From Alphaproteobacteria bacterium (lineage in GTDB: Bacteria > Pseudomonadota > Alphaproteobacteria > Micavibrionales > UBA2020), in assembly GCA_016124645.1 (NCBI GenBank), contig WGNE01000050.1, positions 1 to 34,591 on the forward strand: 34,591 bases of DNA, in the 5' to 3' direction. This document shows positions 1-6,584 of this stretch, in pieces. The notes below the pieces were generated by a model. The model saw nothing but the letters and a program-made list of their open reading frames with translations, was not told the DNA's origin and searched no databases. The first letter of the stretch is position 1. Each line of letters opens with the position of its first letter. The position numbers and the translations under genes were made by a program.

Positions 1-150
1 GACGGCGGCCTCGAGGTCTTTTTCGCCGGAATCCGGCACTTGGGAATAAACCGCCCCGGTCGCGGGATCGACGTTCTCGAAATATTCGCCGCTTGCGGGC
101 GCAGCCATCTCGCCGCCGATGAAATTGAGGATTTTGTCGTTGCCCGCCAT
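1..150 (-). CDS. Aldehyde dehydrogenase, N-terminal fragment (runs off the left edge)
   Basis: Only the first 50 codons lie in the window. The translation begins MAGNDKILNFIGGEM, and a little later NVDPATGAVYSQVPDSGEKD is followed by an EAAV segment. This is the usual opening of NAD(P)+-dependent aldehyde dehydrogenases: the GGE turn, then the 'NPATG' strand, then the first helix. The catalytic Cys and Glu lie outside the window, so the substrate cannot be read. The ATG at 150 is preceded by a G-rich Shine-Dalgarno stretch (seven Gs) and sits 13 bases after the stop of the short-chain dehydrogenase gene, so the two are probably cotranscribed. An alcohol/semialdehyde oxidation pair is a reasonable inference. 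The 2-hydroxymuconic-semialdehyde dehydrogenase branch is one possibility, but too little is present to claim it. Confidence 0.8.
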   Translation of the reverse strand, partial: MAGNDKILNFIGGEMAAPASGEYFENVDPATGAVYSQVPDSGEKDLEAAV

Positions 151-163
151 GCGCGCCCCCCCG

Positions 164-967
164 TTACAGGCTGCCCGTGCGCCCGCCATCGACGGGCAGG
201 TTGACACCGTTGATATAGGCGGCGGCAGGGCTGCACAAAAAGGCGATGGCGGCGGCGGTTTCCTCCGGCTGCGCGAAGCGGCCGGCGGGGATTTTCGCGA
301 TCTCGGCGTCGCGCACCTCTTCCTGCGTCTGGCCGGTGCGCACGGCTTTGCCCGCGATGATCTCGGTCATGCGGTCGGTATCCGTCGCGCCCGGCAGCAC
401 GTTGTTGACGGTGATGCCGTAAGGCCCGAGCTCGCCCGCCAGCGTCTTCGACCAGCTGGCGACCGCGCCGCGGATGGTGTTGGAAACCCCCAGCCCCTTG
501 ATGGGCTGCTTGACCGAGGTGGAGATGACGTTGACGATGCGCCCGTAGCCTTCCGCCTTCATGCCGTCCGCCAGCGCCCTGGTCACGATCTGGTTGCCGA
601 TGAGGTGCTGGGTGAAGGCCTTCAGGTAATCGTCCGGCGCGGCCAGTATCGCCTGCCCCGCCGCCGGGCCGCCGGAATTATTGACCAGAATGTGGTAATG
701 CGCGCGGCCCTTCATGTGCTCTTCGAGCGCGGCGGAGAGCGCGGCGGGATCGGAAAAATCGGTCACCAGATAGCCGTGCTGCTGCTCATGTTCCGCGTCC
801 AGCGTGGCCAGCGCGGATTGCAGGTTTTCCTCGTTGCGCGCGGCGATGGTCACGGTGGCGCCCAGCGCGGCCAGCGCCTGCGCCGTCGCCCTGCCGATGC
901 CCTTGCTGGCGCCGCAGACGAGCGCGCGTTTTCCCGACAGATCCATGTCGATGGCCGTGTTTGTCAT
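164..967 (-). CDS. SDR-family oxidoreductase with altered catalytic motif
   Basis: A 267-residue Rossmann-fold short-chain dehydrogenase/reductase, the usual length for classical SDRs. The dinucleotide-binding motif GASKGIG is at residues 19-25. NNSGG at 96-100 replaces the usual NNAG, and the C-terminal PVDGG segment is present. The active site is unusual. Ser149 is at the position of the catalytic serine, but the residues that should read Tyr-x3-Lys are Ser162-N-T-I-Arg166, so both the general acid/base Tyr and the Lys are replaced. I recall similar Ser/Arg versions in a subgroup of bacterial SDRs, so this is probably a real variant and not a sequencing error; the reading frame is intact around it. 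Substrate is unknown. It lies 13 bases upstream of an aldehyde dehydrogenase gene. ATG start with a GGGGG stretch upstream. Confidence 0.9.
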   Translation of the reverse strand: MTNTAIDMDLSGKRALVCGASKGIGRATAQALAALGATVTIAARNEENLQSALATLDAEHEQQHGYLVTDFSDPAALSAALEEHMKGRAHYHILVNNSGGPAAGQAILAAPDDYLKAFTQHLIGNQIVTRALADGMKAEGYGRIVNVISTSVKQPIKGLGVSNTIRGAVASWSKTLAGELGPYGITVNNVLPGATDTDRMTEIIAGKAVRTGQTQEEVRDAEIAKIPAGRFAQPEETAAAIAFLCSPAAAYINGVNLPVDGGRTGSL

Positions 968-1006
968 GCGGAATGCGCCCCCGTATTCTGGCTGGTTTTT
1001 GTGATG

Positions 1007-1020
1007 ATGCTTTCTAGCAT
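1007..1020. repeat. Short inverted repeat upstream of the SDR gene
   Basis: ATGCT-TTCT-AGCAT forms a perfect 5-bp-arm palindrome in the 107-base gap between the swivel-domain gene and the SDR gene, about 40 bases upstream of the SDR start. It could be an operator half-site pair or a small hairpin. No run of T follows, so it is not a convincing terminator. Arms this short can arise by chance. Confidence 0.25.
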
Positions 1021-1074
1021 ATCGGGGGTCGGGGTAAAAGGACGCATCCGGGGTTTACATAGCAAGGCGGCGTA

Positions 1075-2217
1075 TCAAACAACAGGCGGGTCGTCGCGCC
1101 GCGCGCCCTTTTCCTGCGCGCCCCCGTCATGCGCTTCACCTTCCAGCGAGGTATCGACCAGCGTCACGGTTCCGGCCTGCCCGTCCATGGTCAGCCAGAC
1201 GTCCCGGCCTTTTTCCCACAGGTTTTCGAGGCGGTAGTAAAAATCGGGGCCGAGGCCGGTGATGCAGGGGATCCCCTGCTCGCGCGCGACGGTGCAGGCG
1301 TGGGAGAGCGTTCCGCCCTCGGCATAGAGCAGCGCGGAAGCCTGCCCGAACAGCTCGACCGTTTCCGGCCGCGCGCGGTGGAAGACGAAGATGGGAAAGG
1401 CCGAAGCGTCCAGCGGCCCCGGGCTCTCGCCGTGGCGCAGCAGCACGGCCATGCCCGTCACCTGCCCCGGGCAAACGGGCAGCCCCGCCCATGCCGTGGC
1501 GCGCATCGCGTCCAGCGGCACCACCTCGGGCTTTTGGCCTTCGGCGGGGGGCTCGCCCCAGAAAGTTTCGGGCAAGCCTTTTTCGACCTCCTCTTCAGCA
1601 GGACGGGGCGGGAAAAGGAGATGCCATGCGGAAGAGAGATGCGTGCGGCGTTTTTGCAGCGCCTGCACCTGCATCATGGTCTTGCGCACGGCGAAGGGCG
1701 CCTTGTCGGGCGCGGACAGCCAGCGGGCGAAATCCTGCGGCGTGTGGCGCGGCAGGCGCAGCAGCAGGGATTGCAGCGCAAGCCCCAGCGCCGTGCTTTC
1801 GACCAGCTGCGCCGCGGCGTCTTCCGGCAGCGGCGTTTCGGGCGCGAGCTTCCTTTCGACGTACCGCGCGATGCGCCATTGCACCGCCAGCAGTTTGGGC
1901 AGGCGCAGCAGCGCGGTGCGCGAGATATAGGCGAAGCCCGCCGCGTCGTCAGAAGGCTCCAGCCCGATCCAGCCGCAGGCCAGCAGCTCGACCATCAGGC
2001 TCCAGTTGATATAGGGCTGGCCCTTGTAAAAACGCAAAAGCCGCCGGTGCGGGTTGCGTTCCAGCCCCAGCTCCTTCAGCGCGCCGGACCAGACGGAGGA
2101 CGGATTGACGGGGTCATAGACCTCGTCCAGCTTCGCCTCCTCCTCCAGCGTCAACCGCTCGGGCAGGGTCGCGTCCTGCGAGAATTTATGCCAGAGGGTT
2201 TTGTCCTGCACCGCCAT
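1075..2217 (-). CDS. Protein with a PEP-utilising-enzyme mobile (phosphohistidine swivel) domain
   Basis: This 380-residue protein carries a C-terminal domain like the swivelling phosphohistidine domain of PEP synthase, pyruvate phosphate dikinase and rifampicin phosphotransferase. A GxVxG strand (CPGQVTGMAVLL) at about residues 249-260 is followed by GGTLSHACTVAREQGIP at 301-317, with His306 as the expected phospho-acceptor, and then the DGQAGTVTLV closing strand. The N-terminal 230 residues are not recognisable to me. They include a helical, Leu-rich middle and no visible ATP-grasp nucleotide-binding domain or PEP-binding TIM barrel. The protein therefore cannot be a complete dikinase, and its phosphodonor or partner is unknown. 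The gene starts 2 bases after the stop of the beta-propeller gene, so the two are almost certainly cotranslated. The Asp/Arg-rich C-terminus looks disordered. Confidence 0.8.
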   Translation of the reverse strand: MAVQDKTLWHKFSQDATLPERLTLEEEAKLDEVYDPVNPSSVWSGALKELGLERNPHRRLLRFYKGQPYINWSLMVELLACGWIGLEPSDDAAGFAYISRTALLRLPKLLAVQWRIARYVERKLAPETPLPEDAAAQLVESTALGLALQSLLLRLPRHTPQDFARWLSAPDKAPFAVRKTMMQVQALQKRRTHLSSAWHLLFPPRPAEEEVEKGLPETFWGEPPAEGQKPEVVPLDAMRATAWAGLPVCPGQVTGMAVLLRHGESPGPLDASAFPIFVFHRARPETVELFGQASALLYAEGGTLSHACTVAREQGIPCITGLGPDFYYRLENLWEKGRDVWLTMDGQAGTVTLVDTSLEGEAHDGGAQEKGARRDDPPVV

Positions 2218-2219
2218 GC

Positions 2220-3716
2220 TCAGGGCGCCTCCGCTTTTTCCGGTGCGTTTTCAAGAGGCGTTTCCGGCGCGGCGGCGGGCAGCAGCAGGTGCAACCCGCC
2301 ATAGGCCGTCATGTCGTAGGGCGTCGTCACATAGAGCACGTCGCCGTCGAAGACCGGCGCGGCATAACCGCCCAGCGGAAGCTTGAAGCGGTGGAACTCC
2401 ACGCCCTCCGCCGCATCGCGGATGGTGACGGTGCCGTCCTTGGAAATGGCGGCCAGCAGGGGTTTTTCCGTTTTCACATCCAGCGTCGCGGGCGCGTCGA
2501 ATTCCTTGCCCTGCACGGCCTGCCAGGCGATGCTGCCGTCATCCGCATTCAGCGCGACGATGCGCCCCGTCTTGAGCGTATAGATGACCAGCCCCGCGTG
2601 GTGCGGCCCCGCATCCGGCAGAACCGATCCTTCGGGCAGCGGCAGGCCGGGCAGCTCGACCGTCCAGCGCAGCTTGCCCTGCGCCGAGACCGCATGGGCC
2701 CAGCCCCTGTCCGTCGGCTTTTGCGGGCCGACCTGGCCGATGGCCGTGGTCGCGACCACGTCATTTTTATAAGGGCTGCGCTGCGCCGAGCCCATGACGT
2801 GCCCCGGCACGGCGACCTGCCAGCGCGTCTCGCCCGTTTCGGGATCGAGGGCGAAAATATCCGTCACGTCCTTTTTCATGTCCGGCCATGCGGTGGTGTA
2901 GAGCGTGCCGTCCGACAGCAGCGGCGTCGCGTCGATATGGCCGATGCGCCGGTGCCAGCGCGGCGTACCGTCGCGCGTATCGAGGCACCAGAGGCTTTCA
3001 TCGCCCGAACCGGTCCAGAGCCGGTGATGCGCGGCATCCACCGTCACCGCGGCTTCGAGGTGGCTGAGGAACTGCCGCTCCCACAGCGGCTTGCCGTCCG
3101 GCAGGGAGAAGGCGGTCATGACGGTGGCGACGGCCGTGTGCAGCCCCTCGCCCACGTAAGCGACGTTCCCGCGCACGACGGCGTTGGCGAAGACCGGCTC
3201 CGTCTTGTGCAGGGTCCAGACGAGGGTGCCGTCTTTTCGCAGCCGCGCCTCCTCCGTGCCCTTGAAGGTGCCGGTGAGCAGAAGGTCGCCCGCCACCACC
3301 GGCGTCGCCAGCGATTCATGCGGGGTCTTGACCGTCCAGAGCGGGGCGAATGCCTTCGCTTCCTGCGGGCCGGCGGATGACGGGATGATGTCCTGCAGCT
3401 TTTCCAGCCGCGACATGTCGGCGGGAGCGACGGGCCGCGAGCCCCGGGCGGCGTCGGGGATGTGCATTTTCTGCCAGACCACGATGCCCAGCGCCGCCGC
3501 GCAGCATAGCCCCGCGAAGCCCAGCAACGCCTTGCGGTGCCGCCTCCAGAAAGTCACCTGCGTGATGCCCGCCAGCGCGGCCAGCCCGGTGAGCAGCCAG
3601 GGCACGATTTCGATGAGCGGGATGAAGGCCGGAAAGATGTAAAGACGCCCCGAAAGCCGGGGAAACACCGGGCGGGCGGGCTGTTTTTTATCTTTGATAA
3701 CGGACACTTGGTTCAT
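2220..3716 (-). CDS. Membrane-anchored PQQ-like beta-propeller protein
   Basis: A 498-residue protein. The N-terminus is basic, followed by two hydrophobic segments at about residues 25-52 and 63-81 separated by a short basic loop. The remainder (about 105-480) consists of beta-propeller blades of the PQQ/BamB type: recurring W-x-V/L-x2-P-G strands, 'DP(E)TGETRW', 'ADDGSIAW', and paired GDLLLTG/GNVAYVG strands. The fold is clear. Whether it binds PQQ is not, since many family members (BamB, for example) bind no cofactor and are scaffolds. Topology is ambiguous because both the N-terminus and the loop are basic; a periplasmic propeller is the family norm. Translation starts at ATG 3716 behind GGGAG, downstream of a 7-bp hairpin. 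It is the upstream partner of the swivel-domain gene (2-base gap). The Pro/Glu/Ala-rich tail is probably flexible. Confidence 0.85.
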   Translation of the reverse strand: MNQVSVIKDKKQPARPVFPRLSGRLYIFPAFIPLIEIVPWLLTGLAALAGITQVTFWRRHRKALLGFAGLCCAAALGIVVWQKMHIPDAARGSRPVAPADMSRLEKLQDIIPSSAGPQEAKAFAPLWTVKTPHESLATPVVAGDLLLTGTFKGTEEARLRKDGTLVWTLHKTEPVFANAVVRGNVAYVGEGLHTAVATVMTAFSLPDGKPLWERQFLSHLEAAVTVDAAHHRLWTGSGDESLWCLDTRDGTPRWHRRIGHIDATPLLSDGTLYTTAWPDMKKDVTDIFALDPETGETRWQVAVPGHVMGSAQRSPYKNDVVATTAIGQVGPQKPTDRGWAHAVSAQGKLRWTVELPGLPLPEGSVLPDAGPHHAGLVIYTLKTGRIVALNADDGSIAWQAVQGKEFDAPATLDVKTEKPLLAAISKDGTVTIRDAAEGVEFHRFKLPLGGYAAPVFDGDVLYVTTPYDMTAYGGLHLLLPAAAPETPLENAPEKAEAP

Positions 3717-3730
3717 TTTTCTACTCCCTC

Positions 3731-3755
3731 TGCCCGTTGGACGACGCGACGGGCA
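3731..3755. other. 7-bp stem-loop between the regulator and beta-propeller genes
   Basis: TGCCCGT (3731-3737) and ACGGGCA (3749-3755) are perfect inverted repeats around an 11-base loop. In the direction of the genes (minus) the hairpin is followed by GAGGGAGTAG and the start codon, not by a T-tract, so it is not a standard intrinsic terminator. It lies just upstream of the ribosome-binding site. It could act as an mRNA processing or stability element, or as an operator for the neighbouring OmpR-type regulator. Confidence 0.45.
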
Positions 3756-3789
3756 AGAAGCTTGGGAGTTTTTTTAGGTCGCAGGGCTT

Positions 3790-4518
3790 TCAGGAAAGCT
3801 CCTCCGTCTCGCAGTTCAGCAGGTAGCCGACCCCGCGCACCGTCTTGATGAGGCTGGGCTTTTTCGGGTCGGCGCAGATTTTCTTGCGGATGCGGGCGAT
3901 CTGGATGTCGATGGCGCGGTCATAGACGTTCAGGTTGTCCTCGCGCGCCTTGCTCAGCAATTGCTCGCGCGAAAGCACGCGGCCCGGCGCCTGCACCAGC
4001 GCCTCCAGCAGCCGGAATTCCATGGAGGTCAAACCCGCCGGGTTCCCCGCATCGTCGAAGACCTGGAACCTGCCGGTATCCAGTATCCATTTATCGAAGC
4101 GGATGCGCCGCTGCGCCGGGGCGGATTTTTCGTCGCCCTTCTCCCGCGCGCCGCGGTACCGGCGGATGTTCGCCTTGACGCGGGCGGAAAGTTCCTTCAT
4201 CTCGAAGGGCTTGCCGAGGTAGTCGTCCGCGCCCATTTCGAGCCCGACGACCTTGTCCACCCAGCCGCCCTTGCCGCTGATGACGATGACCGGCGCGTCC
4301 GTATGCTTGCGGATGCCCGCGATGAGCGTCAACCCGTCGGCGTCCGGCAGCACGAGGTCGAGCAGGATCGCGTCGGCCTTCTTGACCTTCACGATCTTCA
4401 TCGCCTCCTCGCCGTTCGACGCGTTGAAGACGGTATAGCCGTCCTCCTCGAGGCTCTCGCGGATTACCTCGCGCAGCGCGGCGTTGTCGTCCACCACCAA
4501 AACCGTCGGCTTGCTCAT
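3790..4518 (-). CDS. OmpR/PhoB-family response regulator (REC + winged helix)
   Basis: A two-domain transcription factor of 242 residues, the standard length. The receiver domain (about 3-120) has acidic-pocket residues Asp10/Asp11, phospho-acceptor Asp54 in the ILLDLVLP strand, Ser81 as the switch residue and Lys103 in GKPF. The C-terminal winged helix (about 140-238) has the family features TSMEFRLLEAL, RVLSREQLL, the recognition helix DRAIDIQIARIRKK and the wing KTVRGVGYLL. Phosphorylation should promote dimerisation and DNA binding. The start codon overlaps the stop of the preceding single-REC gene by four bases (ATGA), so it belongs to the kinase operon and is the only member with a DNA-binding output. 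Targets are unknown; the hairpin at 3731-3755 and the beta-propeller gene downstream are the nearest candidates. Confidence 0.95.
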   Translation of the reverse strand: MSKPTVLVVDDNAALREVIRESLEEDGYTVFNASNGEEAMKIVKVKKADAILLDLVLPDADGLTLIAGIRKHTDAPVIVISGKGGWVDKVVGLEMGADDYLGKPFEMKELSARVKANIRRYRGAREKGDEKSAPAQRRIRFDKWILDTGRFQVFDDAGNPAGLTSMEFRLLEALVQAPGRVLSREQLLSKAREDNLNVYDRAIDIQIARIRKKICADPKKPSLIKTVRGVGYLLNCETEELS

Positions 4519-4898
4519 GACACCAGCTCCCGGACGGTTTTTTCCAGCGCGTCGATGTCGAGCGGCTTTGGCATCACGGCATCCGCGCCCACCCGCGCCG
4601 CCAGCTGCAGGAAGTCGGCGGATTTCGTGCGCCCGCCGCCGGAAATCGCGATGAGAAAAATATCGGGGTATTTCGCGCGCAGCTCGGTGATGGTCTCCAG
4701 CCCCTCCTGCCGCGGCATGATGATGTCGGTGATGACGACATGGGGCCGGACGTCCGCCTGCTCGATCATCCGCACGGCCTCTTCCCCGTCATGCGCCTGC
4801 GAAACTTCGAAACCGCAATCCTCGAGGTTCTCGCAGAGCACCTGCAGAACGGAAAGCTCGTCATCGACGACGAGAACCCTGACTGGCTCAGCCGACAT
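4515..4898 (-). CDS. Single-domain (CheY-like) response regulator
   Basis: A 127-residue stand-alone receiver. Asp12/Asp13 form the acidic pocket, Asp58 in VITDIIMP is the phospho-acceptor, Ser86 is the switch residue and Lys111 in PKPLD is the conserved lysine. There is no output domain, so it may act as a phosphate shuttle or sink, or by protein-protein contact. I chose the ATG at 4898 because the receiver fold begins right after it and the longer reading continues into sequence belonging to the overlapping kinase gene. It overlaps the end of the hybrid kinase gene by 11 bases and the start of the OmpR-type regulator by 4, which indicates tight translational coupling. Confidence 0.9.
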   Translation of the reverse strand: MSAEPVRVLVVDDELSVLQVLCENLEDCGFEVSQAHDGEEAVRMIEQADVRPHVVITDIIMPRQEGLETITELRAKYPDIFLIAISGGGRTKSADFLQLAARVGADAVMPKPLDIDALEKTVRELVS

Positions 4899-6480
4899 GG
4901 TAACGCTCCCGCTCGTCGAGGATCTGCCGGACCTTGGCGGCCAGCGTGTCCTTGTTGTAGGGCTTGCCGATGAGGACGCGGTCGTCCACACGGCGGTTTT
5001 CCGGCATCGCGTCGCGCGCGTAGCCGGAAGCGAAAAGCACCTTGACCCCCGGGTAATCGTTGTAAACCGCCTTCGCAAGGTCGATGCCGTTGACCTTGCC
5101 CGGCATGACGATGTCGGTGAAGACGAGGTCGATCGCCCCTTTTTCCTCCGAAAGCGCCTTCAGCGCGGCGTCCCCGCTCGCCGCCTCCAGCGTGCGGTAG
5201 CCCATGCCCTGCAGGATCTCGCGCGCGGCGGCGCGGTCGTGACGGTCGTTTTCCACGACGAGGATGGTTTCCGTGCCGCCCGCGACCTCCTTCGCCTTCA
5301 GGGACGGCGCGGCCTCCTGCACTTCCGCGATGTAGCGCGGCAGGAAGATCCTGAAGGTGGTGCCGTGCCCTTCCTCGCTCTGGACGTGGACGTAGCCGCC
5401 GGACTGCTGGATGAAGCCATAGACCATGCTGAGCCCCAGCCCCGTGCCTTCGCCCGCGGCCTTCGTCGTGTAAAAGGGCTCGAAGATGCGCTGGCGGACG
5501 CCCTCGGGCATGCCCGTGCCGCTGTCCGACAGGCTGACGAGAACGTAATCGCCGGGCGCGATCTCGCCGTGGCTGCTGGCGTATTCGCCGTCCACCGCGA
5601 TGTTGCTCGTCTCGATGACGAACTTGCCGCCCTTGGGCATCGCGTCGCGCGCGTTGACGGCGATGTTGATGACCGCGTTGTCGAACTGGCTGGTATCGAC
5701 GAAGACGGGCCAGAGGCCGCGTGCGCCCGTGAAGCGCACGTCCACCATTTCGCCCAGCGTGCGCTTGAGCAGCTTCGACGTTTCCTCGATCGCGGCGTTG
5801 AGGTCCGTCACGTTCTGGATCAGCTCGCGCTGGCGGGTGAAGACCATGAGGTGGCGCACCAGTTCCGCGCCACGCCGCGCCGCGCTGTCGATGGCCTTGA
5901 CCTTGCGCGCGAGGTCCTCGCGGTCGATATCCTCCTTCTCCGGCGCCAGCCGGCGTTCCAGCAGGCGGGTATTGCCGAGGATGACGGTCAGCAGGTTGTT
6001 GAAGTCATGCGCGATGCCGCTGGTGAGCTGGCCCACCGCGTCCATCTTCTGCGCGTGGCGCAGCTTTTCCTCCATCTGCAGGCGGGTCCGCTTGAGGTCG
6101 AAAACCTCCCGCGCCTTGGCCAGCGCGATGCGCAGCGTGTCGGCGGAGATATTGTCCTTGATGATGTAGTCGCTCGCGCCCCAACGCAGCGCGTCGGACA
6201 TCACGCCCTCGCTGCCCTGCCCCGTCAGCATGACGAAGGGGCACGGCATGCTGTCCGTATCGACGTCGTAAAGCTCGCGCAGCAGGGCGATGCCGTCCAT
6301 GTCCGGCAGGCGGTAGTCCACGAAGACGCAGGCGAAATTCTCGCGCGACAGAATCTCCAGCGCCTCCCCGCCCATCGCGGCCTCCTCGATTTCGTAGTCG
6401 AGATCGGGCCGGGTCAGGTACCGGCGGATGGCCATGCGGTCGGTTTCGTCGTCGTCAATAACAAGCAGTCTGGTCGGCAT
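4888..6480 (-). CDS. Hybrid sensor kinase REC-HisKA-HATPase-REC (cytoplasmic)
   Basis: A 530-residue hybrid kinase without membrane segments or a PAS domain. REC1 (about 3-120) has Asp9/Asp10, phospho-site Asp55, Thr86 and Lys108. The dimerisation/phosphoacceptor helix carries SGIAHDFNNLL with His158. The ATPase domain has the N-box around Asn276, the G1 box SDSGTGMP near 318-325 and the G2 box GEGTGLGLSMV near 343-353. REC2 (about 404-525) has phospho-site Asp456 and Lys506. With a receiver at its N-terminus instead of a sensor, its input is likely phosphorylation by another kinase; the membrane PAS kinase encoded just upstream is the obvious candidate. The start at ATG 6480 is chosen because GTGGAG lies about 8 bases upstream and the receiver begins immediately; an in-frame start 30 bases upstream is possible. 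No Hpt domain is seen in the cluster. Confidence 0.92.
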   Translation of the reverse strand: MPTRLLVIDDDETDRMAIRRYLTRPDLDYEIEEAAMGGEALEILSRENFACVFVDYRLPDMDGIALLRELYDVDTDSMPCPFVMLTGQGSEGVMSDALRWGASDYIIKDNISADTLRIALAKAREVFDLKRTRLQMEEKLRHAQKMDAVGQLTSGIAHDFNNLLTVILGNTRLLERRLAPEKEDIDREDLARKVKAIDSAARRGAELVRHLMVFTRQRELIQNVTDLNAAIEETSKLLKRTLGEMVDVRFTGARGLWPVFVDTSQFDNAVINIAVNARDAMPKGGKFVIETSNIAVDGEYASSHGEIAPGDYVLVSLSDSGTGMPEGVRQRIFEPFYTTKAAGEGTGLGLSMVYGFIQQSGGYVHVQSEEGHGTTFRIFLPRYIAEVQEAAPSLKAKEVAGGTETILVVENDRHDRAAAREILQGMGYRTLEAASGDAALKALSEEKGAIDLVFTDIVMPGKVNGIDLAKAVYNDYPGVKVLFASGYARDAMPENRRVDDRVLIGKPYNKDTLAAKVRQILDERERYHVG

Positions 6481-6584
6481 GCCGCAACTCCACGATTTTC
6501 GTATAACCACCGGACGGCGCCGCGCAACCGGCGCCTTCTCCTACAATACAGCCCGCCGCCTTGCGGGAACAGGCTTTTTCTCCC

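Noticed and set aside
1129-2304. Long plus-strand frame opposite the swivel-domain gene
   Set aside because: Antisense shadow; Gln/Arg-rich low-complexity translation with no domain, while the minus frame carries a recognisable motif.
2220-3716. PQQ-dependent dehydrogenase
   Set aside because: The beta-propeller repeats are clear, but quinoprotein active-site features and PQQ-ligating residues are not evident, so only a PQQ-like fold is claimed.
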